From Pseudarthrobacter psychrotolerans (lineage in GTDB: Bacteria; Actinomycetota; Actinomycetes; Actinomycetales; Micrococcaceae), in the NCBI RefSeq assembly GCF_009911795.1, contig NZ_CP047898.1, positions 3,224,001-3,288,000 on the forward strand: a stretch of 64,000 nt of DNA. The letters are read 5' to 3'. The notes beneath the pieces are model-generated. The model was not told the origin of the DNA, made no database searches, and was given only the letters and a program-made list of their open reading frames with translations. Positions 33,602 to 42,790 of this stretch are shown here, one piece after another (positions within the stretch are counted from its first letter, which is position 1; every line of letters begins with the position of its first letter). The position numbers and the translations under genes were made by a program.

Positions 33602-34974
33602 TGGCGCTCAGCGCCCTGGACCTGTTCTCCGTTGGCATCGGGCCCTCGTCGTCACACACGGTGGGCCCGATGCGGGCGGCGAAACTGTTCGCCGACGGGC
33701 TCAAAGGCGGCGGAATCCTGAGCTCAACCACCCGGGTCCAGGCCGAGCTGTTCGGCTCGCTGGGCGCCACCGGCCGGGGCCACGGCTCCGACAAGGCGGT
33801 GGTGCTGGGCCTGCAGGGCCTGGACCCGGAAACGGTGGACACCTCCACCGCCGACGACCAGGTGGCCGCCGCCGCGCTCGACGCCGAACTCAGGATCTGC
33901 GGGGACCACCGGGTGGACTTCAACTGGGACGAGGACGTGGTGCTGCACCGCCGCAAGTCCCTGCCCGCCCACCCAAACGGCATGACGTTCCGGGCCCTGG
34001 ACCACGCCGGCGCCGTCCTCAGCGAACGGAGTTTCTACTCCATCGGCGGCGGCTTTGTGGTGGACGGCGATGCCGACGCCGGCGACAGGGTTGTGGCCGA
34101 TGCCACCGTCCTCCCCTACCCCTTCACCACCGCGGACGAACTCCTGGCGATCTGCAGCCGCGAAAGTATGTCCATCTCCGACGTCATGCTCGCCAACGAA
34201 CTGGTGTGGCGCAGCGAAGCGGAACTCCGCGAAAAGCTGCTGGGACTCTGGGAGGTAATGCGCGAATGCGTGGACAACGGCTGCGCCGCGGAAGGGATCC
34301 TGCCCGGCGGGTTGAACGTCAGGCGCCGGGCGCCGTCGTTATTCCGCACGCTGACCGCTGATACCGGCGTCACCGACCCCTTCCGCGCCATGGAATGGGT
34401 CAACCTGTTCGCACTCGCGGTCAACGAGGAAAACGCCGCCGGCGGGCGCATCGTCACCGCCCCCACCAACGGCGCCGCGGGCATTGTGCCTGCCGTCCTG
34501 CACTACTACGTCAAGTTTGTTCCCGGAGCCGACGACGACGGTGTGGTCCGCTTCCTCCTCACGGCAGCCGCCGTCGGGATTCTTTTCAAGATCAACGCCT
34601 CCATCTCCGGCGCCGAAGTGGGCTGCCAGGGCGAGGTGGGCTCTGCCTGCTCCATGGCGGCGGCCGGTCTATGCGAGGTGCTCGGCGGTACGCCGGAGCA
34701 GGTGGAAAACGCCGCCGAGGTGGGGATCGAACACAATCTCGGCCTGACCTGCGATCCGGTGGGCGGCCTGGTGCAGATCCCGTGCATCGAACGGAATGCC
34801 ATCGCCAGCGTGAAAGCCATCAACGCCGCGCGGCTATCCCTGCACGGGGACGGCAGCCACAAAGTATCCCTCGACAACGCCATCAAAACCATGCGCGAGA
34901 CAGGAGCGGACATGAAAACCAAATACAAGGAGACCTCCCGCGGAGGCCTCGCCGTCAACGTGATCGAGTGCTAG
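33601..34974 (+). CDS. sdaA: L-serine dehydratase, iron-sulfur type
   Basis: The 457-residue single-chain SdaA starts at ATG 33601. The beta-domain motif [15 protein letters not shown] lies near the N-terminus. The alpha domain has [18 protein letters not shown], the cluster cysteines in [17 protein letters not shown], and [19 protein letters not shown]. The 4Fe-4S enzyme deaminates serine to pyruvate, the outlet of the choline/betaine route to central metabolism. One-base overlap with soxG. Confidence 0.94.
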   Translation: MALSALDLFSVGIGPSSSHTVGPMRAAKLFADGLKGGGILSSTTRVQAELFGSLGATGRGHGSDKAVVLGLQGLDPETVDTSTADDQVAAAALDAELRICGDHRVDFNWDEDVVLHRRKSLPAHPNGMTFRALDHAGAVLSERSFYSIGGGFVVDGDADAGDRVVADATVLPYPFTTADELLAICSRESMSISDVMLANELVWRSEAELREKLLGLWEVMRECVDNGCAAEGILPGGLNVRRRAPSLFRTLTADTGVTDPFRAMEWVNLFALAVNEENAAGGRIVTAPTNGAAGIVPAVLHYYVKFVPGADDDGVVRFLLTAAAVGILFKINASISGAEVGCQGEVGSACSMAAAGLCEVLGGTPEQVENAAEVGIEHNLGLTCDPVGGLVQIPCIERNAIASVKAINAARLSLHGDGSHKVSLDNAIKTMRETGADMKTKYKETSRGGLAVNVIEC

Positions 34975-34976
34975 CC

Positions 34977-35873
34977 ATGACTGCCATCCAGACTGAAACT
35001 TCCCTCCCCCAGCCCGTCACCACCGTGGAACACGTCCTGACTTTGGATTGCGCGGAGCAGCCCGGGATTGTCCACGCCGTCTCCGGCTTCCTGCTGGAGC
35101 ACGGCTGCGACATCGTGGACAGCAAGCAGTTCGGCGAACGGTCGGAGGCGCACTTTTTTATGCGGGTGCACTTCGCGTCCGACGGCGATGCCTCCACCGC
35201 GGACGCGTTGCGTACCGCTTTTGGCCCGGTGGCGGCACGCTTCGGGATGAGTTGGCGGCTGGAGCGGCACGGCGCCAAGCGCCGCGTGCTGATCATGGTG
35301 TCCAAGTTCGGCCACTGCCTCAACGACCTGCTCTTCCGTGCCAGGACCGGCGAGCTTCCGGTGGAGATCGCGGCAGTGGTGTCCAACCACACGGACCACC
35401 AGGGGCTGGTGGAATGGCACGGCATCCCGTTCTTCCACGTGCCGGTCACCGCCGCCACGAAGCCGGCCGCTGAGGCCCGGATGCTGGAACTCGTGGACGA
35501 ATTCGACGTGGAACTGGTGGTGCTGGCGCGCTACATGCAGGTGCTCAGCGACGACCTCACCCGCCAGCTGGACGGGCGGGCCATCAACATCCACCACTCG
35601 TTCCTGCCCAGCTTCAAGGGCGCCAAACCTTACCACCAGGCCTACGCGCGCGGCGTGAAGACCGTAGGCGCCACTGCTCATTATGTAAATGCCGAACTCG
35701 ACGAAGGGCCGATCATCTCGCAGCAGACGGTGGAAGTGGACCACACCTACGGCCCGGAGGACCTGGTTGCCGCCGGCCGGGACACCGAGTGCAAGGCGCT
35801 CAGCAACGCCGTGCGCTGGCACTGCGAAGGCCGGGTGATCCTGCAGGGCAACAGGACGGTAGTGCTCCGCTAA
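34977..35873 (+). CDS. purU: Formyltetrahydrofolate deformylase, copy 2
   Basis: The 298-residue PurU has an ACT domain (HVLTLDCAEQPGIVHAV), the conserved VLIMVSKFGHCLNDLLFR, catalytic INIHHSFLPSFKGAKPYHQA, and the Asp in NAELDEGPIISQQ. It starts at ATG 34977, 2 bp after the sdaA stop; the long upstream frame is sdaA shadow. It is clearly related to the copy at 20705-21679 but has a shorter N-terminus and many substitutions, so it is not a recent duplicate. It ends the glyA-sox operon; 10-formyl-THF turnover would regenerate THF for SoxA. Confidence 0.93.
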   Translation: MTAIQTETSLPQPVTTVEHVLTLDCAEQPGIVHAVSGFLLEHGCDIVDSKQFGERSEAHFFMRVHFASDGDASTADALRTAFGPVAARFGMSWRLERHGAKRRVLIMVSKFGHCLNDLLFRARTGELPVEIAAVVSNHTDHQGLVEWHGIPFFHVPVTAATKPAAEARMLELVDEFDVELVVLARYMQVLSDDLTRQLDGRAINIHHSFLPSFKGAKPYHQAYARGVKTVGATAHYVNAELDEGPIISQQTVEVDHTYGPEDLVAAGRDTECKALSNAVRWHCEGRVILQGNRTVVLR

Positions 35874-35889
35874 GCTCTACCCCGGCCAG

Positions 35890-35986
35890 GACGCTCTCTC
35901 ACTTAATGTGGGTTTTCGGGCGATCCTCTCTCACTTAACGCGGGTTTTTGCGTGACGCTCTCTCACTCTGGTGAGGGAGCGTCACG
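35890..35986. repeat. Left inverted-repeat arm of the DUF559 cassette
   Basis: Units starting at 35890, 35922 and 35954 are 32 bp apart and share CTCTCTCACT. The first 51 bases (35890-35940) are perfectly repeated in inverse at 37048-37098. The third unit forms a 16-bp hairpin with one mismatch (CGTGACGCTCTCTCAC at 35951-35966 against 35971-35986). Confidence 0.85.
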
Positions 35987-35995
35987 GGTTAACGC

Positions 35996-36951
35996 TTAGT
36001 GGCTGGCAAAGCCCGACCCTTGCGGGTGGTCAAGCCAGCCCTCGCGGAGCCCCTTCTTGATCTTCACGACCGCTTGCTGAAAATCGTCGGCAAGATCGCT
36101 CTTATCGAAAACCAGGACCGTCCAGCCGGCTGACTCGAACGCCTTATCCCGTCTCCTGTCGCTGAGGATCTGTGCGTCACCAAGGTGATGTCCGCCGTCG
36201 TACTGTATTGCGAGCCGGCGGTGACGGTAGCCGAGATCGGCCGACGGCGATCGCGCGTCTCCGGCGCGCAATGGCACCTGGAGTTCGGGCTCGGGCAGCC
36301 CGGCGTCGGCGATGGCCAACCGAAGCAGCGACTCGGGGGCGGAATCGGCACCCACACGCATCAGATCCAATGCTTCACGGGCCCGGACGATGCCTTGGAG
36401 ATTCGGGTGGCGGCCCGCCAGCATGCGCAGCCCCGCTATCGTCTCGTAGGGCTGCGTCCGTCCCTCGAAATCCACCCGCGGGATGCGGATCAGTTCATCA
36501 CCCATGCTCACCAGTTCCTTGAGGGGCAGGGTTGGTGCCAAATCGAGCCAAGTCCGGGACCGTGTGCTCATGCGGATGCCGTCGATCAGTTCGATCTCGT
36601 TGTCCAGCGCCAGGACGGTGTGGCCAACACGCCCTTCCGGCGGACCGGCGGCAGTGAACGCGGCTTGCTCAGATGAAGCTCTGTGGAATCGGCAAGCCAG
36701 GGCGGCAGCAGCTGGCACCGAAGCCGGGCCGCGGTGACGTGTGAGATCCAGGCTCCGGGCGACGCAGCCGACAGAGCCCTGGCGGCGCCTTCCAGATCAA
36801 AGTCCCAGTCCGCTGGGCGGTAGAGACCGCGGCCCACGTTGACTACATCCTTCCGGCGAAGCCGGTTCAAAGTGACGCCGGAGGCCATGGCTGAGCCGAA
36901 GGTAAACGGAGCCGTCGCTAACGGCTGGGGCAGAAAATCTTGCTTTCGCAT
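35996..36951 (-). pseudogene. AbiEi-like / DUF559 (Vsr-like endonuclease) protein, apparently frameshifted
   Basis: Two frames together give a ~318-residue protein of a type common in actinobacteria. The N-terminal part, from ATG 36951 (MRKQDFLPQPL, then RRKDVVNVGRGLYRP), resembles the winged-helix antitoxin domain of AbiEi-like proteins. The C-terminal part is a DUF559/Vsr-fold nuclease (LAIQYDGGHHLGDAQI, then RRRDKAFESAGWTVLVF). The frames meet at about 36632-36634, where one extra G in the GGG run restores KGRVGHTVLALDNE. The native role of such proteins is not established. A nicking or repair-like nuclease associated with the flanking repeats is one possibility. Confidence 0.7.
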
Positions 36952-37019
36952 GCTGGCATTGTGACCCGAAACTGTGTGATGCTGCAGAAGTTATCCACAG
37001 GCGGGTGCTGGCGCTGGGT

Positions 37020-37098
37020 AAGTGAGAGAGGGTTGCTCAGGAACCCACGTTAAGTGAGAGAGGATCGCCCGAAAACCCACATTAAGTGAGAGAGCGTC
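37020..37098. repeat. Right inverted-repeat arm of the DUF559 cassette
   Basis: Read on the minus strand, units begin at 37098, 37066 and 37034, again exactly 32 bp apart. 37048-37098 is the perfect inverse of 35890-35940. The third unit differs (AACCCTCTCTCACTT) and lacks the terminal hairpin seen in the left arm. Confidence 0.85.
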
Positions 37099-37126
37099 TC
37101 CGGGGCGTGGGTCACCAGCTGGGTGG

Positions 37127-38668
37127 TCAGAACGCGGCGAGGCGGGTGGCCAGGTGCAGCGCTGCGAGCCGGCCCGTTCCGCGGGGGTCGCCGCCGCAGA
37201 GCGAGAAGATCCGCTGCAGCCGCTGATGCATCGACTGGCGCTCCAGATGGAGTTCCCGTGCGGCCTGGGCCGTGTTGCAACCTGAATCAAGCCAAACCCG
37301 CAACGTTTCCACGAGTGCTGAATGACGCTGGTCATCGTGCTCGATGATGGCCCCGAGCTGTTGGCGGACAAAATCCGTCCGCTGGACAGCATCCAGGGAA
37401 TGGAAGGCAAGCCGTTCCAGGGCGAAGGCTTCGGCGTCGAGCACCGCGCCGGTCAACCGCGGCCCGGCCGGGCGCTGCTCATCGGCTGCCCCCACTTCCA
37501 GCGTCAGCCGCGCCTCCTTCAGCGACCATTGTGCCGCCGAAATCCCCGAAGCTACCGGACCCACCGCACTGATGCTGCCCTCTGGCAATTCGAGCGTCCG
37601 GATCCCGGCCAGGATGTCGCTCCGGTCTTCCTGCGCCTTACCGGTCCGCAAGACAGCGAGTGCCAACAGCTCCTCATTATCGGCGTAACTGGCGCTGTGC
37701 CGCCCCACCCGGTCCAGCAGCTGCTCCACCGCCGTGCGGAGCTGCCGGGAGCCAGGGGAACGGATCACTACTGCCACCAGCTGCGCGGCCAGGGGGATCC
37801 CGGCAGCTGGCGCGAGCTGCTGGAGCCGCCAGTTCTGGGAGCCGGAATCGACGGCGCGGATCAGCGCGGCGCCCGCCATCTCCTTCAGGCCGGGCGGCAT
37901 GCGCTGCAGCAGGGCCAGGGCCAGAATGTCCACCGAGCGGTTCCCCGCAATCCTCGCCAGGTTCACATCCCCTCCCGCCAGGCTGTGAAGGCTGAGGCGG
38001 GCCGACGGTATGCCCCGCACGGAAACATCAATGTGCGTGGTCCGTGCACTGTCCTGCTCGGCGTCGGCGTGCGGTGCCGAGCCGGCCTCCGCGACATGTC
38101 CAGCAGGTAGTGCGATTGCCAGCGGAGCGCCAGAGTTGGAGGTCAGGACCACTTCCGCGCCGGTGGCGTCGGCGAGGACGGTCAGGATCCGGTCCAGGCT
38201 GCCGCCGTGGGCCAGCTCCACCGCCATCGCGTGGCTTGCCCGGTCGGCCTGCTGTAAGTGCGCAGCTGACTCGCTCACCAGCAACGAGTTGATGGCTTCC
38301 ATGACGCCCACAAAGGGCACCACTTTGCGGAGCTCTATCAGGGGAAGCCCTGCGGCTTCGGCTGCTGCCACCATGGACAACGGAATGGACGGCAGGTCGG
38401 TACCCGTCTCGATGGCCAGCGCAGCCACTCCCCGTTCCGCGAGCTCCCAGATGTAGCCAACACGCCGCTTATCCGTTGCTGCGACCAAGGCCTGGCCGCC
38501 GGTGAGCAGCAGTTCACCGCCGCCAAGTAACGGGGCGATGTCCAATACCTCACTGGAGTGAATCCAGCGCAGCTGCGTCTCGGCCGCGACGGCCGCCGCT
38601 GCGCGGATCACAGGATCCGCCGGTGTGAGGGTGGAATGTTTCAAAACATCCTGTAAGCGAATTGGCAT
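37127..38668 (-). CDS. PucR-family transcriptional regulator
   Basis: About 513 residues: an N-terminal PucR domain (VLKHSTLTPADPVIRAA through SEVLDIAPLLGGGELLLTGG), a middle sensor region, and a C-terminal PucR-type HTH (VETLRVWLDSGCNTAQAARE then LHLERQSMHQRLQRI). Family members activate purine or amine catabolic genes in response to a metabolite. The start is ATG 38668 (MPIRLQDVL). It is divergent from an NCS1 permease with ~107 bp between them, so it probably controls that permease. Confidence 0.85.
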   Translation of the reverse strand: MPIRLQDVLKHSTLTPADPVIRAAAAVAAETQLRWIHSSEVLDIAPLLGGGELLLTGGQALVAATDKRRVGYIWELAERGVAALAIETGTDLPSIPLSMVAAAEAAGLPLIELRKVVPFVGVMEAINSLLVSESAAHLQQADRASHAMAVELAHGGSLDRILTVLADATGAEVVLTSNSGAPLAIALPAGHVAEAGSAPHADAEQDSARTTHIDVSVRGIPSARLSLHSLAGGDVNLARIAGNRSVDILALALLQRMPPGLKEMAGAALIRAVDSGSQNWRLQQLAPAAGIPLAAQLVAVVIRSPGSRQLRTAVEQLLDRVGRHSASYADNEELLALAVLRTGKAQEDRSDILAGIRTLELPEGSISAVGPVASGISAAQWSLKEARLTLEVGAADEQRPAGPRLTGAVLDAEAFALERLAFHSLDAVQRTDFVRQQLGAIIEHDDQRHSALVETLRVWLDSGCNTAQAARELHLERQSMHQRLQRIFSLCGGDPRGTGRLAALHLATRLAAF

Positions 38669-38720
38669 GACACTCCGTCGCGTAAGTGGGCAATGTTCAT
38701 GACACATTGTATGTGGTGGT

Positions 38721-38736
38721 TGTGGCGTGAGCCACA
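38721..38736. promoter_or_regulatory. Candidate PucR operator
   Basis: TGTGGCGTGAGCCACA is a perfect inverted repeat (6-bp arms, 4-bp centre) in the divergent pucR-permease gap. TATGTGG / CCACATA arms around it extend the symmetry. Role inferred from position. Confidence 0.45.
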
Positions 38737-38775
38737 TAATCTGGGTTTATCCCTTTTACTCATGGAGGCTCCCCC

Positions 38776-40305
38776 ATGCAAGACAACCTCTCCACAACGC
38801 AGCCGGGGTCGGCAATGACGCCGACCGAGGACTGCGAAGCCTGGCTTCAGCCCATTCCCGAATCCCAGCGCACGCACAAAGTTTCCGGCCAGTTCTGGAT
38901 CTGGGCCGGCGCCAACCTTGCACCGATCAACTGGGTGCTCGGCGCACTCGGCATCCACCTCGGCCTCGGATTTGCCGACACCGTCACCGTTCTGGTCCTG
39001 GGGAACCTGATCGGCATGTTGCTGTTCGGCTGCTTCGTACTCCTGGGCCAAAAGACCGGCGCCACCGGCATGGTCCTGGCCCGCGCAGCGTTCGGCCGCC
39101 GCGGCAACTACCTGCCGGCAGCCATCCAGGCACTCCTGGTGATCGGCTGGTGCGCGGTCAACACCTGGATCATCCTGGACCTGGTCATGGCCCTGTTCGG
39201 CACGCTCGGCTGGGTGGATCCCACAGCACACAACTACGGCTGGAAGATCGGAGTTGCCACCACCATCATGGCTGCCCAGGTTGCCATCGCCTGGTTCGGC
39301 TACAAGGCCATCGCGGCGTTCGAAAAGTGGACCGTCCCGCCCACCATCATCATCCTGGCCGTGATGTCGGCCGTCGCCTGGTTCGGCATGAAGATCGACT
39401 GGGGCTATGCCGGCCCCGCCGGCAACATCCTGGAAGGTTCCGAACGGATCGCGGCCATGAGCGCTGTGATGACCGCCATCGGCATCGGCTGGGGCATCAC
39501 CTGGTTTACCTACGCCGCCGACTACTCCCGGTTTGTGAGCACCGAAGTTCCCAAGCGCAAGGTCTACCTGGCATCCGTCCTGGGCCAGTTCATCCCCGTC
39601 GTGTGGCTGGGAATCCTCGGCGCCAGCCTGGCCACCAACAGCGGTGAGATCGACCCCGGAAAACTCATCGTCCAAAACTTCGGAGTCATGGCACTGCCCG
39701 TACTGCTGATGGTGCTGCACGGACCGATCGCCACCAACATCCTGAACATCTACACGTTCTCGGTGGCAACCCAATCGCTGGATATCACTATCAGCCGACG
39801 CAAGCTCAACCTGTTCGTCGGTGTTTTCTCCCTCGCCGCCGTCGTCTTCTTCATTTTCCAGGAAGACTTCGCCGCAGTCCTGGACGCGTGGCTCATCGGG
39901 CTCGTAGCCTGGGTTGCCGCCTGGGGCGGAGTCATGCTGGTCCACTACTTCTGGCTTGAGAAGCGTTGGCCGGGCAACCCGGACCGGCTCTTCGACGCCG
40001 TGGGCACCAAACGGCTCCCCGAAGTCAATTGGGCCGGCGTTGTGTCACTCCTGGTGGGCATCTTCGCCACGTGGCTGTTTATGTACGGACTGGTTCCCGC
40101 TATGCAGGGTCCGATAGCCGTAGCCCTGGGCGGCTGGGACCTCTCCTGGCTCGCAGGTGGGCTGGCCAGCGCCGGCACCTACGCCCTCCTGGGCCCGGCA
40201 TACCACCGCAGGCACCTGGACTCCGCATTGCCAGCCGCCACAGTTGCCCAGGCGACGGCCGACCTGCGGTTCGCCACCCAGCCCGGTTCACGGGCCGGAC
40301 TCTGA
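38776..40305 (+). CDS. NCS1-family nucleobase/cation symporter
   Basis: The 509-residue membrane protein has the NCS1 N-terminal pattern WIWAGANLAPINWVLGALG, then LGQKTGATGMVLARAAFG, and about 12 hydrophobic segments. Members import cytosine, purines, allantoin or hydantoin with Na+ or H+. The divergent PucR-type regulator makes a purine or pyrimidine-type substrate likely. It has SD GGAGG 6 nt before ATG 38776 and is followed by the strong hairpin at 40320-40373. The substrate cannot be fixed from the sequence. Confidence 0.85.
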   Translation: MQDNLSTTQPGSAMTPTEDCEAWLQPIPESQRTHKVSGQFWIWAGANLAPINWVLGALGIHLGLGFADTVTVLVLGNLIGMLLFGCFVLLGQKTGATGMVLARAAFGRRGNYLPAAIQALLVIGWCAVNTWIILDLVMALFGTLGWVDPTAHNYGWKIGVATTIMAAQVAIAWFGYKAIAAFEKWTVPPTIIILAVMSAVAWFGMKIDWGYAGPAGNILEGSERIAAMSAVMTAIGIGWGITWFTYAADYSRFVSTEVPKRKVYLASVLGQFIPVVWLGILGASLATNSGEIDPGKLIVQNFGVMALPVLLMVLHGPIATNILNIYTFSVATQSLDITISRRKLNLFVGVFSLAAVVFFIFQEDFAAVLDAWLIGLVAWVAAWGGVMLVHYFWLEKRWPGNPDRLFDAVGTKRLPEVNWAGVVSLLVGIFATWLFMYGLVPAMQGPIAVALGGWDLSWLAGGLASAGTYALLGPAYHRRHLDSALPAATVAQATADLRFATQPGSRAGL

Positions 40306-40319
40306 CGAGATCACCACAC

Positions 40320-40373
40320 ACAAAGAAGCGCCCGACGGCGGCAGTCTCCTGCCGCCGTCGGGCGCTTCTTTGT
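40320..40373. terminator. Bidirectional terminator between NCS1 permease and rbsK
   Basis: A ~25-bp perfect stem containing GAAGCGCCCGACGGCGGCAG, with a TCTC loop and A-/T-rich ends (ACAAAG / CTTTGT), lies between convergent genes. It would work in both directions. Confidence 0.92.
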
Positions 40374-40388
40374 AGTACGGTCAGCCCG

Positions 40389-41366
40389 TCAGGCGACGCC
40401 TGCGGCGAGCACGCGCTCCACGTCCGCCACCTGCGGGTAGGCTGCCTGCGTTCCCTTGCGTGTGGTGGCCAGTGCGGCGGCTACCGAGGCGAAGGCCGCG
40501 GCGCCAGCCAGCGGAGCACCGGCTGACAGGCGGGCGGCCACGGCACCGGTGAAGGCGTCGCCCGCGCCGGTGGTATCCACGGCCTTGACCTTGACGGGTG
40601 CCACCCGGACCAGCTGCTGCCCGGAAGGAGCCAGCGAATCCAGCACCACGGAGCCGTGGGCACCCAGCGTGACGAGGACCCGTTGGAGTCCCCACTCGGC
40701 GAAGCGCAGCCTGACCGCTTCCCAGTCTCTGACATCCGCGTCGCTGCCGGGAATTTCGGCGGAGCCGAGGAACAGCGACGCCTCGTGGGCGTTGACGAGG
40801 AGGACGTCGGTCAGGTCCGCCAGCTGCTGCGGGATTTCCGCGTAAGGCGAGAGGTTCAGCAGAACTGTGGCGCCGGCGTCGTGCCCTGCCCGGGCGGCGG
40901 CCTCAACCGTGTCAAGGCTGACCTCCAGGCAGAGACAGACCACGGCGGCGCCGTCGAACGCCTCAGCCTCGACGGCGACGTCCGCCGGCGAGAGGGTGCC
41001 GTTGGCGCCGGCCGAGATGATGATGTTGTTCTCGCCGTCGGAATCCACGGCGATGACGGCGACGCCGGTGGCCTCAGTTGGTGAGGTCCGCACGCCGGAG
41101 ATGTCCACCCCGGCGCCGGCAGCGGAGGACAGGAGCATGTCGCCGTTGGCGTCCACACCGACGGCACCCACAAGGCTGACGTTCCCGCCCAGCAGGCTGG
41201 CGGCGACGGCCTGGTTGGCGCTCTTGCCACCCGGGTTCACGGCGAAACCTTTGCCGTGCACGGTTTCACCCGGCAGCGGCAGCCGCTCGCAATAGATGGT
41301 CAGGTCCGCGTTCAGGGAACCGACGACGACGATCCGGCCTTGGGAGCCGGCTGTTGCGGAACTCAT
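40389..41366 (-). CDS. rbsK: Ribokinase (PfkB family)
   Basis: The 325-residue protein has the N-terminal VVVGSLNADLTIYCERLPLPG, PfkB signature 1 NPGGKSANQAVAASLLGG, and C-terminal signature KAVDTTGAGDAFTGAVAARL with the catalytic Asp. It phosphorylates ribose at O5. Last gene of a three-gene minus-strand operon with an MFS transporter and a nucleoside hydrolase; the order matches the rbsK1-uriT-uriH operon described in Corynebacterium glutamicum. It would handle ribose released from ribonucleosides. Overlaps the transporter stop (ATGA). Confidence 0.9.
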   Translation of the reverse strand: MSSATAGSQGRIVVVGSLNADLTIYCERLPLPGETVHGKGFAVNPGGKSANQAVAASLLGGNVSLVGAVGVDANGDMLLSSAAGAGVDISGVRTSPTEATGVAVIAVDSDGENNIIISAGANGTLSPADVAVEAEAFDGAAVVCLCLEVSLDTVEAAARAGHDAGATVLLNLSPYAEIPQQLADLTDVLLVNAHEASLFLGSAEIPGSDADVRDWEAVRLRFAEWGLQRVLVTLGAHGSVVLDSLAPSGQQLVRVAPVKVKAVDTTGAGDAFTGAVAARLSAGAPLAGAAAFASVAAALATTRKGTQAAYPQVADVERVLAAGVA

Positions 41367-42790
41367 TCGGTCACCTCAGCCTCGACGGGCTTGGGGATGA
41401 GGAGCGACGCGGCGAACGCGGCCACCGTGATGACCAGGCCCGTCACAACCACGGAGAGGTAGGACGCTTTTGCGTCGCCGGCAGCCGAAGTGGCCACCAG
41501 AACGGCCGGCAGCACCAGGAAGCTCAGGCCGGCGCCCAGGTTGAAGGCGCCCGCGTTCATGCCGGGCAGGAATCCCGGGTTTCCGGCGGGTGAGAGGACA
41601 ACTCCGAGTCCGTTCAGCATGATGTTGACCGTACCGGCGTACATGATGCCCAGCAAGACCGTTCCGGCGATCATCATGGGCAGGCTGCTGAGGCCGAAGA
41701 ACGCGATGATGGCCAGGGCGGCGATGCTGCCCAGCATGCCGATGCGCAGGACCTTGGTGTAGCCGAGCACCGGCGCGAGCCTGCCGCTGATGGGACCCAC
41801 CAGCCAGCCGAGCAGGGCGTACGGGGTGAGGATGATCAAAGACATTTCGGTCGGGCCGATGCCGAATCCCGGGTCCGCGGCCTGTACATAGGCCGGCACG
41901 ATCCCGTTGATGACGGCGAAGATACCGGTCATGGTCAGCGTGGTGGTCAGCAGCGGCGCCCAGGTGGAGCGCTGGCGCAGGTGGATGGTTTCCACCATGG
42001 GCTCTTTGGCGCGCTTTTCCACGGACCAGAAGCAGTAGAACGCGACGGCGGCGACCACCACCAGTCCGATCGCCAGCATGAGCGTGCCGGGTGCGAAGGC
42101 GCCCACCAGCTTGGAGCCCTCGTTAAGGGCGGTGAGCAGCGCACCCACGGCGACGACGATGAAGAACACGCCCAGCCAGTCCATGGAGGTGCCGGCGGCC
42201 GGCTTGCTTTCCCCGGCGAGGACGGCGATCAGGGCGGTGGCGGCGACGGCCAGGACCACCATGAGCCAGAAGATGCTGCGGAACCCGAAGTGCTCGGCGA
42301 AATAGCCGCCCACAAAGGAGTCCACGCCGGCCACGCCACCGTTGACCGCGGTGATGAGGCCCATAAGCGTCCCGTATTTACGCGGACTGCTGACGGCGGA
42401 GCGCAGCATGATCAGGCACAGCGGCACGGTGGGGCCGCTGACGCCCTGGATGATGCGGCCCACAAAGAGCCACGTCACGTCCGGGGCCATGGCCGCGATG
42501 ACGGATCCGACGGCCATCATCAGCATCATGCCGATCAGGATTTTCTTGCGGCCGATGATGTCGCTCAGGCGGGGCAGGAAGAGGGAAAAGAGTGCGGCAG
42601 CGGTGAAGAACCAGGTCTGGGAGAGGCCGATGACGGCCTGATCGGTGTTCAGTTCCTTGCCCATGGTGACCAGGGCAGGGCTGAGCATGGAGGCGTTGAG
42701 CTGGAAGGCGACGCACGCGGCCAGCAGGGCGACCATCAGGGCGGTGACGTTGCCCCGGCTGGTCTTTGCCTCAGTGAGGGTGGCACTCAT
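41363..42790 (-). CDS. uriT: MFS transporter, probable ribonucleoside (uridine) importer
   Basis: A 475-residue, 14-segment-type major facilitator: MLSPALVTMGKELNTDQAVI, the loop 2-3 motif FLPRLSDIIGRKKILI, and motif-C-like VGRIIQGVSGPTVPL. It has SD GGAG 9 nt before the ATG and starts immediately after the nucleoside hydrolase stop. The substrate is inferred from its position between uriH-like and rbsK genes as in the Corynebacterium uri operon; by sequence alone it resembles drug-efflux-type DHA2 members. Confidence 0.72.
   Translation of the reverse strand: MSATLTEAKTSRGNVTALMVALLAACVAFQLNASMLSPALVTMGKELNTDQAVIGLSQTWFFTAAALFSLFLPRLSDIIGRKKILIGMMLMMAVGSVIAAMAPDVTWLFVGRIIQGVSGPTVPLCLIMLRSAVSSPRKYGTLMGLITAVNGGVAGVDSFVGGYFAEHFGFRSIFWLMVVLAVAATALIAVLAGESKPAAGTSMDWLGVFFIVVAVGALLTALNEGSKLVGAFAPGTLMLAIGLVVVAAVAFYCFWSVEKRAKEPMVETIHLRQRSTWAPLLTTTLTMTGIFAVINGIVPAYVQAADPGFGIGPTEMSLIILTPYALLGWLVGPISGRLAPVLGYTKVLRIGMLGSIAALAIIAFFGLSSLPMMIAGTVLLGIMYAGTVNIMLNGLGVVLSPAGNPGFLPGMNAGAFNLGAGLSFLVLPAVLVATSAAGDAKASYLSVVVTGLVITVAAFAASLLIPKPVEAEVTE

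Larger units (their letters stand above)
35890..37098. mobile_element. Candidate mobile cassette: DUF559/Vsr-like gene within a 51-bp perfect inverted repeat
   Basis: A 1209-bp unit bounded by 51-bp perfect inverted repeats contains exactly one gene, the frameshifted endonuclease-like gene at 35996-36951. It lies between purU and the PucR gene, with only 16 and 28 bp separating it from their coding ends. No transposase or recombinase gene is present. Shorter relatives of the same ends occur at 45014-45116 (no gene) and 25951-26142. Mobility is an inference from this architecture; no target duplication could be established. Confidence 0.5.

Noticed and set aside
34395..34976. Long N-terminal extension of the second PurU
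   Set aside because: The extension is Arg-rich shadow of sdaA; the ATG at 34977 follows the sdaA stop and begins a normal PurU.
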